A stretch of DNA of 64,000 nt from Bidens hawaiensis (Eukaryota > Streptophyta > Magnoliopsida > Asterales > Asteraceae). The position numbers and the translations under genes are program-made. Shown one piece after another: positions 46,793-59,027 of this stretch (positions are counted from its first letter, which is position 1; the number at the start of each line of letters is the position of its first letter). The notes beneath the pieces were generated by a model, which was given only the letters and a program-made list of their open reading frames with translations, had not been told where the DNA came from and did not search any database. Location of the stretch: the NCBI GenBank assembly GCA_021521415.1, contig JAIQDT010001942.1, positions 363,369 through 427,368 of the forward strand. The letters run 5' to 3'.

Positions 46793-49700
46793 TTCTTTAA
46801 TAAATGTGCTAACTTGAGTAAAGAGATTTCTGCCAACCGGTGTTTTGGAACCTGGACAAACCGGTCGTACCAGGACCCGGAAAGCATACCGGTCTTGTCT
46901 GCGGTGGTTAACTCGTTACAATATTAATATCTATTCTAGGATCAAAATATCAATTTATTTAGCGGTAAAAGAAATTTTTATTTTTATAAAACTGCTATTT
47001 CTTCTCCTTATAATTGATCTCTATTTATTTTTCTCTCCTTCCATGAACGCTTCTGGCTTTGATAAGCATGAAGTTTTTTTTTACATGGTTCGTTGTGTTA
47101 AAACAATGTAATAGCAATTTGTTGTTTCAACTTTCAAACACACTCATTGTGTTTTATAAGTTCATTGTGTTATTTAAGTTGTGTGGTATTATATAAATAC
47201 CTTTTTACTTGTGTTTTTACTTGTGTTTTAAATCACATATGGGTGGAGATGTGATGCAATTGTTTGTAAAAATCATGGTGAATTGTGTTTTTTTACCTCA
47301 AAAACATTATGTTGAGACACAATAACTTAGTTTGTGTGTGGTTTTTTTTTTGTTTTTTTGGTGAAAATCGAAACCATACTTGTTTTAAAGATTAAAAAAC
47401 ACTCATTTTTATGATGTAAATTAAAAAAAAAATAAAGTCATATGAAATAGTTATTAACGTTTTTAAAAAAATGGGTGAAATGGAAAAGAATGAGACTATT
47501 ATGCATGGACATGATACCCCAACACCCTTTTGGTTTAATGCTCCCCACATTTAATCTTAGACATTCATTATTATAATTTAATGGCTAAGATTATTGCTTA
47601 GCCTTGACATCAAAAAACAACTTCTTAATTTAACCTATAGTTAACATTTTCTATTTTCATAAGGTTTGCTGTGCAGTTTCAAATTTATATCATTTATCCT
47701 TAACATATAGTCGTGTCTTAAAGGTATTTACTTGAGATTCTAATTTACCAAGTCTTCATGACATTGGGTGGAGCTAATATGGATTTTTGTGAAAGAAAAA
47801 AGAGCAAGAATAAAAAGTTTTGGAGTAATAAATATTTCATTCTTCATTATATTGTTTGACAACTCCATTATGAGTATATATTTGACAATGTGAACGTGTA
47901 TTTAATTTCTTTTCATATATACGATATTCTCATGATTTCAGTTGAAAAGAACTTGTATTTGACTCTTCCATTAATTTGTAGAATGAGTTTCATTTTCATT
48001 ATTATATTTATAAATTTATATCAATATACTTAAAGAGTGCATTGTTGATATAATTACTCACGTGCAGAAATTTCTAAGTTGTCTCTGTATTGGTTTAGCA
48101 CGTCTAGATGGTTATAACTTAGAAGTAACATTATATATAAGTTTAGGGTTGAAAAGTTTGGTTTTCTAGAAAGATTAGGAAAGAGGGCATTCTAGTGAAC
48201 TACTTTAATCACAAAACTCACTTAATTTAATCATAAAACCCACTTACATATTCACTCATCTCCTACAACTACCACCACTCCACCGCCCACAGGCGCCACA
48301 ATCGTCACCCACCTCCACAACCTCGCCGGAAAAGTTGCTGAAAAATTTTGTCGGAAATTTCACCGAAAGTTTCCGGAAATTTTCACCGGAAAGTCATCAA
48401 AATTTTTCGTCGGAAAAGTCGTCGGAGTTTTTTTGGCCGGAAAGTCGCTAGAAATTTTTGTCGGAAAAAGCACAATGGAAAAACATTTTAAAAAAAGCAC
48501 AATGGAAAAACATTTTAAAAAAAACACAATAGAAAAACACAATTGTATAACACAATTTGTGAATTTGATAAAAACACAAATTTGTAAAACACAAATATTA
48601 TAAAACACAATTTGTAAAAAACCCATTAATTTTTGTTTTATTTTTAAATATCAATATGGTACTCATATAAAAGATAAAAAAAAGCACTCGTGATTATGAT
48701 GATTTTTTTTAACATGTCGTATAAAAAAGTTATGGATGTTTTAAAATGATGAAGGAATTGACATATGTCTTGCATGTGGAGAGTATAAATCAATACATGT
48801 GTTATCTCTATTATGACATTCCTCTTATCTAACATTTGATTACACTCATAAACGAATCTCAGCCATTCATTTCCAAAATCAATGGAGTATATTACTTTTT
48901 ATTTTTTACAAAAATCATACTTTCTATTATAATCTAACCCAATAAATTTAAATATTAAATATATGTATATAATAATTAAATATTATACAGTTTCTAAGAA
49001 GTTGATTACCACTTGAAAATTTTCCTTTTGACAAGTATACATTCGATATATTCTTGCATCAAATATATGACTTTTCTTGTCACCATTATGCAAACCCATA
49101 AAGTTTTTGACCATAAATAATTAATTGATTCTTACATCATTAAGTACATTTTGTCAATGGTAAAATTACTTTATGCCTAGTGCATATTGGTCGATTATAA
49201 AGAAACGTACAGTAATTAAGAATGCGCTCTAGATACTGCTACTATGATTGGGTTACCAAATGTTATTTTCTTCAGTCTTAGTCTTCGATTTTCTTTTCTA
49301 TTTTGAGTATATGTTTTTCAATATCACCAAAAACAGTGATTAAGCTTCTTTTTTTTTTAGCCGATCACAGGTGGAGGAGTGAGCTTAACCGGTAAATTAC
49401 CTGACTTGGACAATTTATTTAGAGAATGTAGACGGAAGGATGGCCCTCCCGGGCCCACTCTTGGGGAGTGGGCAAATTTGTTTGTTAAACCCAATAACCT
49501 ATTTAACATTTGATTTAGTGGAGGCATATTAAAAATTTAAGCCTCCTTAAAAAAGATGTTTCTCTGCAACGCCCTGTGTCGACACTTAACTGATCCGATT
49601 TTACATAACTCAGTTTTGACATGGACCGGTCCGAATCATGTTCATTTAAAAATTCATGTGAATATGCCAATGGAGATTATTTAAGGCCAATTACTCATTA

Positions 49701-49799
49701 CCACTGCATTGATACTCTTCAAAAAAAGATGAAACTCGGTTATGAGATTCTAATTAATTGGGATTCTGTTGGTTGATACGGATTCTCATTTCTCAAATA
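46793..49799. other. 3 kb of AT-rich sequence with short tandem repeats
   Basis: At about 48330-48470 there is a run of GGAAA/CGGAAA words. At about 48474-48555 there are three tandem copies of a 26-bp unit (GCACAATGGAAAAACATTTT). These repeats produce the minus-strand frame at 48360-48626, which is not a gene. No bounded element was found. Confidence 0.4.
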
Positions 49800-50345
49800 C
49801 ATTATACAATGTGTAGTGGACGGCATGTTGGACGACAAATGGGTGATTTTGGCGATGAACACCCCCCTTCCTGGCGATAAGAGGGGCGACGAGAATTTGT
49901 CGTCGTGTTTGTTTTTTGATTTAGTATTATTATATTAAGTATGTGTGTGTGACATATATGTATGTGTGTGTGTACGATGTGATGGGGGCTACAACACCAT
50001 TACACCCCTAAAATGAAAATCGCCTCTCTGCTGACGTGACGCATGTGTCGAGAATCGCCCCCTATTTTGTAGTCTCTCCACTACACATAAGCTATGCGTA
50101 GTGGAGGGCTACAAAATGGGGCGATTTTTGACATGTGTCGCTCAGTTAGCAAATGAAGAATTTTTATTTTAGGGGTGTAATGGTTTTGTTGCCCAATAAT
50201 ATTCTTCAAAACGTTTGCAGCGACAAAAACACGTCGCCCCTCTTATCGCCAAGGGAGGGGGGGTTGGGGTGGGGTGTGCCTCGAGTGTCGCCCAAAATCG
50301 CCGGAATTGCCACCCTATTACATTTGGCCTTAGAGATTCAATCTT
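49800..50345. mobile_element. Long fold-back element
   Basis: The left part (TTTTGGCGAT at 49847, GGCGATAAGAGGGGCGACG at 49873) is mirrored by the right part (CGTCGCCCCTCTTATCGCC at 50234, AAAATCGCC at 50295). The inner parts ACAAAATGGGGCGATTTT and AATCGCCCCCTATTTTGTAG also pair. The centre is a hairpin, CTCCACTACACATAAGC against TATGCGTAGTGGAG. The whole is a MITE or MULE-like fold-back of about 540 bp. No clear target duplication was seen. Confidence 0.6.
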
Positions 50346-50548
50346 TGTAAAGATGTTAGTGGGCCTTCTCTATTGATGGTATTGAGAAACACTTATGATA
50401 TTGGGCCTTTTGCTTTACAATATAAATATTAGTCTCTTTTAACATTGGGCCTTTTAGCATGGACTTTCTTTTTCATTTATTGTTTTCTCACTTAAGAAAA
50501 GTAATCAGGTTAAAGTTTAGTGGTTATTGTTAAAAATTAAAATTGCAA

Positions 50549-52262
50549 CTAGTATTAGACCAGTCGCGTTGCAGCGGGGGGTGAACCACCTTTACAGTTT
50601 ATATGTTTGTGCTTTAGACACTCACATCAGATTCAAGAAGCCAATAAACTTCTACGAAATACTATTTTTCAATCCGGTTTACAAAACATAACATGTCTCT
50701 GCCTTCAATTGCCCTAGGCCCTTACCTTACCCGGGTACATTTTTATGGTATATTGAGGGATAAGAATTCTGATCAAGTTCCCAAAAGTTTGTCAACATGA
50801 GGCTCAGGTTGGTATCAAGCTGCAACATACATTGCCATGCCAAAAACCGAGCATCATCATAGCCATAAAAAAGACCTGAAAAGGTGGAACGGCAATTTGT
50901 TCAGCTTCGCAGCATTGCTGAAACATAAGTTGCCATGCCTATGAGCGGAACATCATCACAACCATAAACGAAGGCCATCAGATTTGTAATGAGGCGGTCT
51001 TCCTTTCATATCGACAACTAAGCCATCTCGATTGTCAATCCAAGATAGTACGAGCTCACAAACTGAAGTTCAATTTATAAATGGTTACAACAGAGCAGCA
51101 CAAAAAGTGCAGTCTAGGATAATTTCTAGCACTCATCATAATACTCCACGTCATACAAAGACACAAATTTGGCTTACCAAAAATAAAATAAGCTTAGTCT
51201 AGAACAATCAACCATCTACTCAAGATGAGCAAACCTTTAAAATCCTAATAATAACCATGAAAATCACATTTAACAAAATTACTACACTAATTAAAGGTAT
51301 ACCGGAGCCAACATAATCTCCTTCTTAGAACTCCTGATTAACATTATAATCATCAACAATTCAATGATGAAATCTCATTTAACTAATCGGTTTAGAGAAC
51401 AGACCAAAAGGTCAAACCAAAATCCTTACAACTTCTACATACAATCAAAGCATCGATATAGAATAAAAGTTCGACATCTTACGCCGGCGAAGAGAGGCGG
51501 CAGGAGGCCACCGGACCACCGCCACCAGAAACCAATGCCGCCTAGGGTTTCCAAACATGACCCGGCAATAGTATGTCAAATGATCGCTACGGCGCCACCA
51601 CACAACCGGCCACCAAGACGAACCGGAGTTAAAACATTCGAAATCGGTCACCAACAACTTTCACCACCACAATACATTGCCGCCATAAACAACTGCATGT
51701 CACCGGTGGCCGGTGACCGCCACCTAGGGTTCCAAAACGGAACCCGGCAACAGTCAAAGCATCGCCGTCTCCTAGGGTTTCCAAAATGGAACCCGACAAT
51801 AGACGAATCGGAGGCGCAACAATCGAAAGCGACTGTCTCCACACGACCAACCCTGCTACCTCACAAAACCCTAATTTAGGTGGTGTGAAAGCCGATGGTG
51901 GGAAATGCGAGGAACAATGTGGTGATGACGGTCATGGTTCGCGGTTGAAGATGGTGGTAAGACGGTCATGGTAGAGAACTCCGATGATATCTAGAGAGAG
52001 GTAAGCCAGAGTGATGATGAAGTAGATAGAGAGAGAGAGAGAGAGAGACAGTGAGTTGCAGAGAAACATGTGTAAAGTAAAACAAATATGATACAGAAAA
52101 CACGTGTAATACAAATCAACACATGTCTATCACAACCAAGGCAATGTAAATAGTACAACAAAGTAAGCCACATGTACAATAAAATGAAGCCTATATAAAT
52201 GAATAGTGAATTAGAGTCTGATCTCAAAGTTATATAATATAATATATATATATATATATATA
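50549..52262 (-). mobile_element. Possible Helitron on the minus strand
   Basis: On the minus strand the end would be ...GTCTAATACTAG followed by T, preceded by a GC-rich degraded hairpin with TGCAACGCG. This resembles the other Helitron ends here. The far end near the (TA)n tract at about 52240-52262 is not certain. Three copies of CCTAGGGTTTCCAAAAxGGAACCCG-type sequence lie near 51541, 51723 and 51771. The 171-aa frame at 51364-51879 crosses these repeats and has no domain. Confidence 0.35.
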
Positions 52263-53375
52263 ATGTATAGCTGGCTGTACACATGGATTGTCACATGGAG
52301 TGTTAAGTGTTTGGTTCATTGGTTTAATTTTAGCATGTGTTCAATTTATATTTATGATTTACTTTTTCTGCAAGTTGTTTGTTCCTTAAGTTTAGGTAAT
52401 TTACGTTAAGGAGTAGTGAAGTTTGTTTCCTCCTTTTAAGCTAGTTTTCTTTTCTATTTATGTAATTGCTTTTTCCATATTGAATTAATCAAGTCAGTTC
52501 CTGCATTTTCAATTCTCATAGGATTACATCGAAACAGAAGGCAAGCGGGCAACAAGTTGCGCCGCTACCCCTTTTTGAATCGCAAAACCCAATCTTTTGA
52601 ATCGCAAAACCCAATCTCATACCGTCATATTCAACTTTTGTGATCCACTGTGTTTATCAGTTATTTCACTATTTGACTGTCTTAAAAGAAATTTTAAATT
52701 CTAAAGGTGTTAAATGACTTTGTAAGCAAGCTCCCACTCGTCTTTTTGTAAGGGCCATACCTGGCATAGGTTGTTAAATTGATCGTGTTTGCGAGTTGAT
52801 GATTGAAGCCTACACGAACCCAAACACAACACAGCAACAAAAATTGTGTCACATACATGAAAATAAAGATGGCATGTGTATTCACGCATTATACAAATGC
52901 AATCCATTTATTTTTCTAAGTAAAGTTTTAACAATGCTAATTTATGATTTAACTTTTACATTTTGGCATAAAAATATACCTACGTTAGTTTACCTTGTTA
53001 CACAAATTACATTTTAAAATACACATAGATAAACAAGTTAAACGACTCCACTCTCGAACCCATCAGGTTGACACAAATACACCCCATTTAACTAAATTTG
53101 TTCAGGGATTCAACTTGAAACTAACTGAAATTTGTTTAGAATAAGCCAAACAAACAAACTTACTATTAGGTTCTTGCCGTGTTTTCTTGTAATGTCAAAA
53201 ATTCACACGTCAACCCATTCCAATTAAAATTTAATTGCTTCTCAAACAAATGATAATGAAAACAAATATTCAGAAACAGAATATTATAAGCAAACCAGTT
53301 TGTTTTAAGATGTAAATAATGAAATTTAAGAAAATTGGTTGAATATAGCCAAATAGAGAGTGGTGAAAACTGAAT
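52263..53375. other. Intergenic stretch
   Basis: Nothing recognised. Confidence 0.35.
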
Positions 53376-53385
53376 AAAGTAAAAT

Positions 53386-54483
53386 GAAGTTTTTACCAAA
53401 CTAGTGTTGGTGGAAAAAGTATTTACAATTTTGGTGTTCATGAAAACTATTTATCAAACTAGTGTTTTCCTTTATTTTCTATTCACCTTTTATTATTAAA
53501 TCATCATATTAGAGTTTCTTTTTTATTATTTTTATATTAGTTAACCATTTTTTATATTTTATCAATAAAACTTTTCTTATCTTTTTTTTATCTTGTTGCT
53601 ATTCTTTTTATTTATTTTTTTTATTGTTTTCAAATGTATTTATTTTTTGTTTTTATTTAAATATATTCATTTTACGAATTTTATTTTTTAGGTTTAGTTT
53701 CGAGACTTTGACGAACATAACCGATACCGATCAAATCCACGTCGAATAATCACCGCAACGTCTGGGTTTTACCAAATTATGTTATTTTTTTGTTTTAAAT
53801 ATGTTCATTTACGAATTTATTTTTGGGTTAAATTCCGGTACGGTAACGAACCTAGCTGGTACTGATGTTCTGGATTCTTTTCGTTTTAAATATGTTCAGT
53901 GTAGCATATTCAGTTTATTTTACACATTTTTTTAAATTTGTTTATAGTTGTAGAGATCGGTAGCGACTCAACTTCATTTGGCATTTTTGCCTTTTTGTTT
54001 GTGTTCTTTGAATTTCATATTTTCGTTTATATTTGATATTGAGACTCGTGGCTTGTAGCAGGTTAAGTTTTAATATTTGGTTATCTTTTTATGTTTCTTA
54101 TTTCATTTTGAATTTATTTAGATGATTTATTTGTTTTTATATTTGCAATAGTAGATAAAAAAATAAAATAAGAAGAAAAGAATTATAACAATTAGTGAAA
54201 ATACAAAAAAAAAAAAAAAGAAAGAAAAGAAAAGCTGACTGATAAGAAAATATATATAAAAAAAAGAAGATACTGGATTGATGGATAAAATATACATAAG
54301 CATTATGTTATAAAAAATAAATAATCGATTAACTAAATAAAAAAATTAAAAGACTCCAATAAAAGAATTTAAAAATAAAGATGAATATAAAATAAATGAA
54401 AAACACTAGTTTGGTAAATAGTTTTCATGTAACACCAAAATGGTAAATACTTTTTTCACCAACACTAGTTTGGTAAAAAACTC
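53386..54483. mobile_element. Long-TIR MULE, non-autonomous
   Basis: Terminal repeats of about 110 bp begin GAAGTTTTTACCAAACTAGTG (left, read to 20 bases) and, reversed, GAGTTTTTTACCAAACTAG. Inside they share ACCAAAATGGTAAATAC-type words and AACACTAGTTTGG. The element is flanked by AAAGTAAAAT at 53376-53385 and 54484-54493, a 9-10 bp target duplication as in Mutator elements. The interior is AT-rich. It contains phrases (GACTTTGACGAACATAACCG, CCGATACCG) like those in the Helitron at 45.3-46.3 kb. No transposase. Confidence 0.8.
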
Positions 54484-54493
54484 AAAGTAAAAT

Positions 54494-55979
54494 AAGCATG
54501 CAATGATGCAATTAAGAATGTTAATATAGGATCATGCGCAAAGGTCGCGCAACCCGCACGCGGATCAGACTGACTTACCAATATGTCTTGTACAGTATTT
54601 TGTTTACATGTATTTTGTCATATAAACGTGTACGAGGTATATTATTACACTTGTTTGTTTTTTGTCGTCTTAATACTCGTATAGATAAAACCAACCACTT
54701 AGATCATACGTAAGGGGACATTATAAAAGTGGATAAAGCACCTACATAATCCCCTGGGTATTATGCGGTGTTATAAAGGCATGGGTGCTTTTACGATAAT
54801 GCTTGTATGTGTCTTGAAGAAATATTAATTGAAGGAGCATTATATATTACACTTGATTTTTTACTAAAGAAAAGTGATGACGATGTGCCGAAAACACCTT
54901 TTAATTAAGAGACATTAACCATTACTCATAGTCTCATGACATAAAATAAGAAGTATAAACCATTCATAGGATGATGATAAGTTTGGATCAAGGTTATTAA
55001 ATATACATTATAGGTGTCGATATCATAAGTCTTAAGTATATACAATATATATAATTCAATAACATTCAATCATTAGTTGTTTTGTTAAAGTATTATATGT
55101 AACGATTCATTTCTTAATCTTATCGTTGTTATTTTAATGCTTGAAAGTTGATTAGGCATCCTAAACTTAAAAAGAGTTAAGAGATTAAAATAAACCTAAC
55201 TTATATAAATCTGTGGCCCAACAAAGGACTTCCGGATATAACTAATTTATTATGTTACTTTAGGTGGACAAGGTGTCAGCCCACCATAGGTTACATTTAG
55301 TTAAATTAGGAAACAGTTTTTCGATATATTATTTGTTATAAAATTGCTTCGCATAACATGATTTATGTGGTAATGTGACAATAGCCCAATAGGTATCAAA
55401 CTACTTTGTTTGATGCTTTCACAAATCAAGAGATAAATGTTGACTGAAACCATAGTTCGTAGTATGCAAAGACAAAAACGTTTGTTAGAATAACAACGAT
55501 AAGATTTCTTAAAAAGGTTAAAACGGTTAAAATTAAAAAAAAAAAAAAAAAAAGTAATTAACTAAACAAGAGATAAATGTTGACATTCTCTAAATCATTT
55601 TCATGCTGCTACATTGCTTCTCAAATTTCATGCTAAACACATATAATCAAGTTTGTTGATTATTATATAGAGATTAAAAAAACAAAAGTAATTAACTAAA
55701 CACTAATTGCCAAAATGTGCATTTGAGATCAAGTTACTAATTGGATAAAGTATACTAAGTCACTATGTATTACGGTATTACCTATATCCATATAATAACA
55801 CGACCCAAACATAACATGCTTTTTTAAATTTAAATGTGTCTTATACGAATACAACAACTTTAGTTCAGGTTCACCTACTCAAATCGTCAAAACAAGATAA
55901 AAAAATACTTTTACAAAAAAAAATCATACACAAGTTTAAAAGGTAAAAAAAAAAAAAATGAAAATGATGATGTAGCAAG
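54494..55979. other. Region downstream of the IPT gene
   Basis: AT-rich with a poly-A run near 55535-55553. No gene or bounded element. The 3' UTR and polyadenylation site of the IPT gene must lie in the right part of it. Confidence 0.4.
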
Positions 55980-56861
55980 CTACTCCTCCAAGAATTGCTT
56001 CACCATGTTTACACTTCTTGCCACTACTTCCTCCTCCCATATTTCGGCCACCTTTCCGCCGCCGCAATCCGCCATCCGCAACACCTCCGTCGCATCGATT
56101 CTCTTTAAATCCCACCCGCCCGCCTTCAACCGGAGAATCTTACCCACTTGCCTCTTCGCCAGCTCACAAGTGTTCTCCTTAATCCTCCTCACACCTTCAT
56201 CGTACAACCTCCCATATTTCGCACCGTCCACGGTGCCAAAATTACTAAAATACCCCTCCAACTCCGAAACCCCTATCGCCTGACCCAACCCGGCCCGTTT
56301 TACCCGCAAGTTCTCACCCGACCCGAAAAACTCCTTTAGCTCCTCCACCATACCCGTATCCAGCATCTCATCAACCCGTTTTGATAAATATTGGTACAAA
56401 ACTTTGACACAAACATCAACCCAAATGAAGCAACATTTAAACCGAAGCTCAGAACTTATCGGGTCCGGGTTTTGCCCGTTGAACACATCCAATTTCGGGT
56501 TGAACTGTTTTGCAAGTAATGAGTAGATTATGGAGTTTGAACCGCCAACGACAAGTGGCAGCCCATTGCGGGACACAATATTGGTAATTGTTTTAGAAGC
56601 GAGTTTTCGATATTGGTATGGGGTGATAACGGATTGAGTCGGGTCAAATACTCCGAGGAGGTGGTGAGGTACGCCTTGTTGTTCTTGTGTTGTGATTTTG
56701 TTGGTGGTGATGTTGAGCCCACAGTATAGCTGCATTTTATCAGAGTTTATGATTTCGGAGTTTTTGAAGAAGCGAGTTGCGAGGTCGATGGAAAGGCGAG
56801 ATTTTCCGGCTCCTGTTGCACCCATGATGACGATAATCTTTGGTGCAAATGGTGGTTTCAT
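55980..56861 (-). CDS. IPT: Adenylate isopentenyltransferase (cytokinin synthesis)
   Basis: A single exon gives 293 aa. The enzyme joins dimethylallyl diphosphate to ATP or ADP, the first and rate-limiting step of cytokinin synthesis. Most plant members act in plastids. Visible motifs are the P-loop GATGAGKS (14-21), NSDKMQ with the catalytic Asp41, TNKIT and GVPHHLLG (53-70), VGGSNS (105-110), FIWVDV, RVDEM, GMVEELKEFF, QAIGVSE (194-200) and the NTCELAKRQ helix. The absence of introns is normal for this family. There is no long N-terminal transit peptide before the P-loop, so plastid targeting is not evident and the enzyme may be cytosolic. The sequence FFKNSEI before NSDK is two residues longer than the usual FPAEI. 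Which IPT class it belongs to cannot be settled here. The closest tRNA-type enzymes differ in lacking this compact C-terminus. Confidence 0.93.
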   Translation of the reverse strand: MKPPFAPKIIVIMGATGAGKSRLSIDLATRFFKNSEIINSDKMQLYCGLNITTNKITTQEQQGVPHHLLGVFDPTQSVITPYQYRKLASKTITNIVSRNGLPLVVGGSNSIIYSLLAKQFNPKLDVFNGQNPDPISSELRFKCCFIWVDVCVKVLYQYLSKRVDEMLDTGMVEELKEFFGSGENLRVKRAGLGQAIGVSELEGYFSNFGTVDGAKYGRLYDEGVRRIKENTCELAKRQVGKILRLKAGGWDLKRIDATEVLRMADCGGGKVAEIWEEEVVARSVNMVKQFLEE

Positions 56862-56952
56862 AAGGAATTAAAGATAGCATCTAGCATAAGGTAGATACTA
56901 ATATGTGAGAGAATGGTAGGAGAGAGTGAATACTATTAGAACATATAATAAT

Positions 56953-56959
56953 ATTTATA
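56953..56959 (-). promoter_or_regulatory. TATA box of the IPT gene
   Basis: TATAAAT on the minus strand, about 95 bp upstream of the ATG at 56861. The first ATG of the frame is preceded by a stop-rich leader, which supports the chosen start. Confidence 0.55.
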
Positions 56960-58054
56960 GTATATATTTAGGGTTTTAGTGTAGAGCTAAGGGTTTATTG
57001 TTATTGTAGCGTTCTACATAATGAAATACATTGAGCGGCAAAGATGAAGAAAATGGTAGATGAATGTATATTTTGATCATGTTGCTATATGGATGTCGTG
57101 TACCTCCTCGGCCGTGTGATGGTGGCGGAATGTGGCAAACACATTTGTGTTTTTGTTGGGATGAATTTGAGAACTTATATAGGTAAGAATGCTCATTTTG
57201 TGGGGTCGGGTTAAATGTATTTTTTAAGTCAGCTGGTTAATTAATAGAACATACCTGGCATATATTATAATTTATAGAGTCATGCTGCAGCCTATAAGTA
57301 CGCTATTATTTCAAATAATCGGTCACAAAACACTTAGTTGACTATTTTAACCAAAAAATTAAACTTAATTTGAACATTATTAGTAAGAACTGCTGTTTGA
57401 ATAATATCCGGATGTTCGTTCTGACCATAGGGGTTAACCTTTGAAAATTATTTGTTTAAACAGTCATTTGGCCAATATCCAGACAAATGCGGTGACGATA
57501 GACAGTCAAACTTTGAAATCTTTTTATCAAGACGGCAAACGGCCCTCCAACCTATATCCGCACAGCCGTTTAAAACAGTATGATATTAGATATGTGTGCA
57601 TAGTTGGTCCCATGTGTGTCCCCATTTAGGATTTGGCGTTATAGTTTCGATGATATACATACACTTGAGGGTTATTCCTTTCACGAAAATGAAGAAATGA
57701 CTCGCATTTACAAAGAAGGAATATTGGCAATCATAAATTGTACGCATGATTGAACCTAGTTGCCATGCATAAAAATTATATGCCTTGTGGTAAAACAAAC
57801 CTTCATACAGTGGAACTTAAGAAATATTGTTGAAAAGCTCTTATGCATCAACTTAATATAACAAAATAGGAAGATAAAAGCAACACACCCGATGCTAGTG
57901 AGCCTATAAAACTATACTATATATAGATACAACAAACTGGATCGAGGGAACTTAATGATGTATAAAAATGGTAATTAAAGAACTTGTAAAGGGGAAATCA
58001 ACATTATGAAAACAATGTTATACACCCTTCACAACAATTAGTCGAACGAACACC
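56960..58054. other. Upstream region of the IPT gene
   Basis: AT-rich with no gene. The short frames at 57441-57629 and 57586-57798 have no domain. No TE boundary was found within about 1.1 kb, so the promoter seems free of recent insertions until the hAT element at 58063. Confidence 0.4.
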
Positions 58055-58062
58055 GTCATAAG

Positions 58063-59019
58063 TAAGGGTGGCAAAACAAACCCATTTGGGTTGTTTTGGG
58101 TCAATTTGGATAACTTTTAAAATCGAGATGGGTCAGGATGTATCAAAAGAATTTTACAAGAAAGTCAAGATGGGTTGGGAAAATGTTAGTGACTTTTGAT
58201 TATAGGTTAGAATGAGTTTGTTTATGGGTTAGAATAGACTAAAACAAGCTTTATCCAATTTTGTTATAAACAAAACCGACGAAACCGAATAGAAACCGAG
58301 AAATCGAAACCGAAATCATTGAAACATATGCCGAAACCGACTGAAATGAAAAAAAAAAGTAAAACCGAAGCGAAAAAAATGAAAAAACTAAAACCTGAAC
58401 CGAGACAAAACCGGGTTTTTTTTAATGAACGAGGAAGACGGGGGAAACATTTTAGTTATTTTACTTTTTGCATTTTCGATTTATATTTTGAGTTATTATT
58501 TTTTTATTAATTTTTTTGAGTGATCTTTGAACCCTTTGTATTTTAACTTTTACTTAGTTCAAGATGGGGGTAAACTTTACCTATCTTGACCCATATCCAT
58601 CATAAACCAAATGAAAACGAGAAATCGAAATTGAAAACTTTGAAACCTAATAGATACCAAAACGAAAAAAAGTGAAAATGAACCAAAAAAAACGAGCCTG
58701 AACCAAGACAAAACTGAGTTTTTTTTTTAATGAAACGGGGACAACGGCGAAGACATTTTAGTTATTTTACATTTTACGTTTTTGATTTAGATTTTGAGTT
58801 ATTAATTTTTTATTAAATTTTTTGAATATTTTTTTGAGGGGTTTTTGAAACCCTTTGCATTTTAACCTTTATTTGGGTCAAGATGGATTAACTTTACCCA
58901 TCTTAACCCATACCCATCCTAACCCTTTATTTTAAAAATCCATCCTGACTCATACTCATCCTGACCCAAACCCATTCTAACCCATCACCCAAATCAACCC
59001 ACTCATATTGGTACCTCTA
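58063..59019. mobile_element. Non-autonomous hAT element 4
   Basis: Ends TAAGGGTGGCAAAAC and, reversed, TAGAGGTACCAATATGAG are inverted repeats. The flanking 8-mers GTCATAAG (58055-58062) and GTCATAAT (59020-59027) match but for one base. The subterminal regions hold many AACCCAT/ATGGGTT words in mirrored orientation, and an internal direct duplication (about 58360-58560 and 58680-58880) includes TTTTAGTTATTTTAC. No transposase. Confidence 0.82.
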
Positions 59020-59027
59020 GTCATAAT

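Noticed and set aside
48360..48626. 88-aa minus-strand frame
   Set aside because: It is produced by GGAAA and 26-bp tandem repeats.
51364..51879. 171-aa frame as a gene
   Set aside because: It runs through repeated motifs, has frames open on the opposite strand too, and shows no domain.
56005..56722. Frames on both strands overlapping the IPT gene
   Set aside because: They are shadows of the IPT coding sequence.
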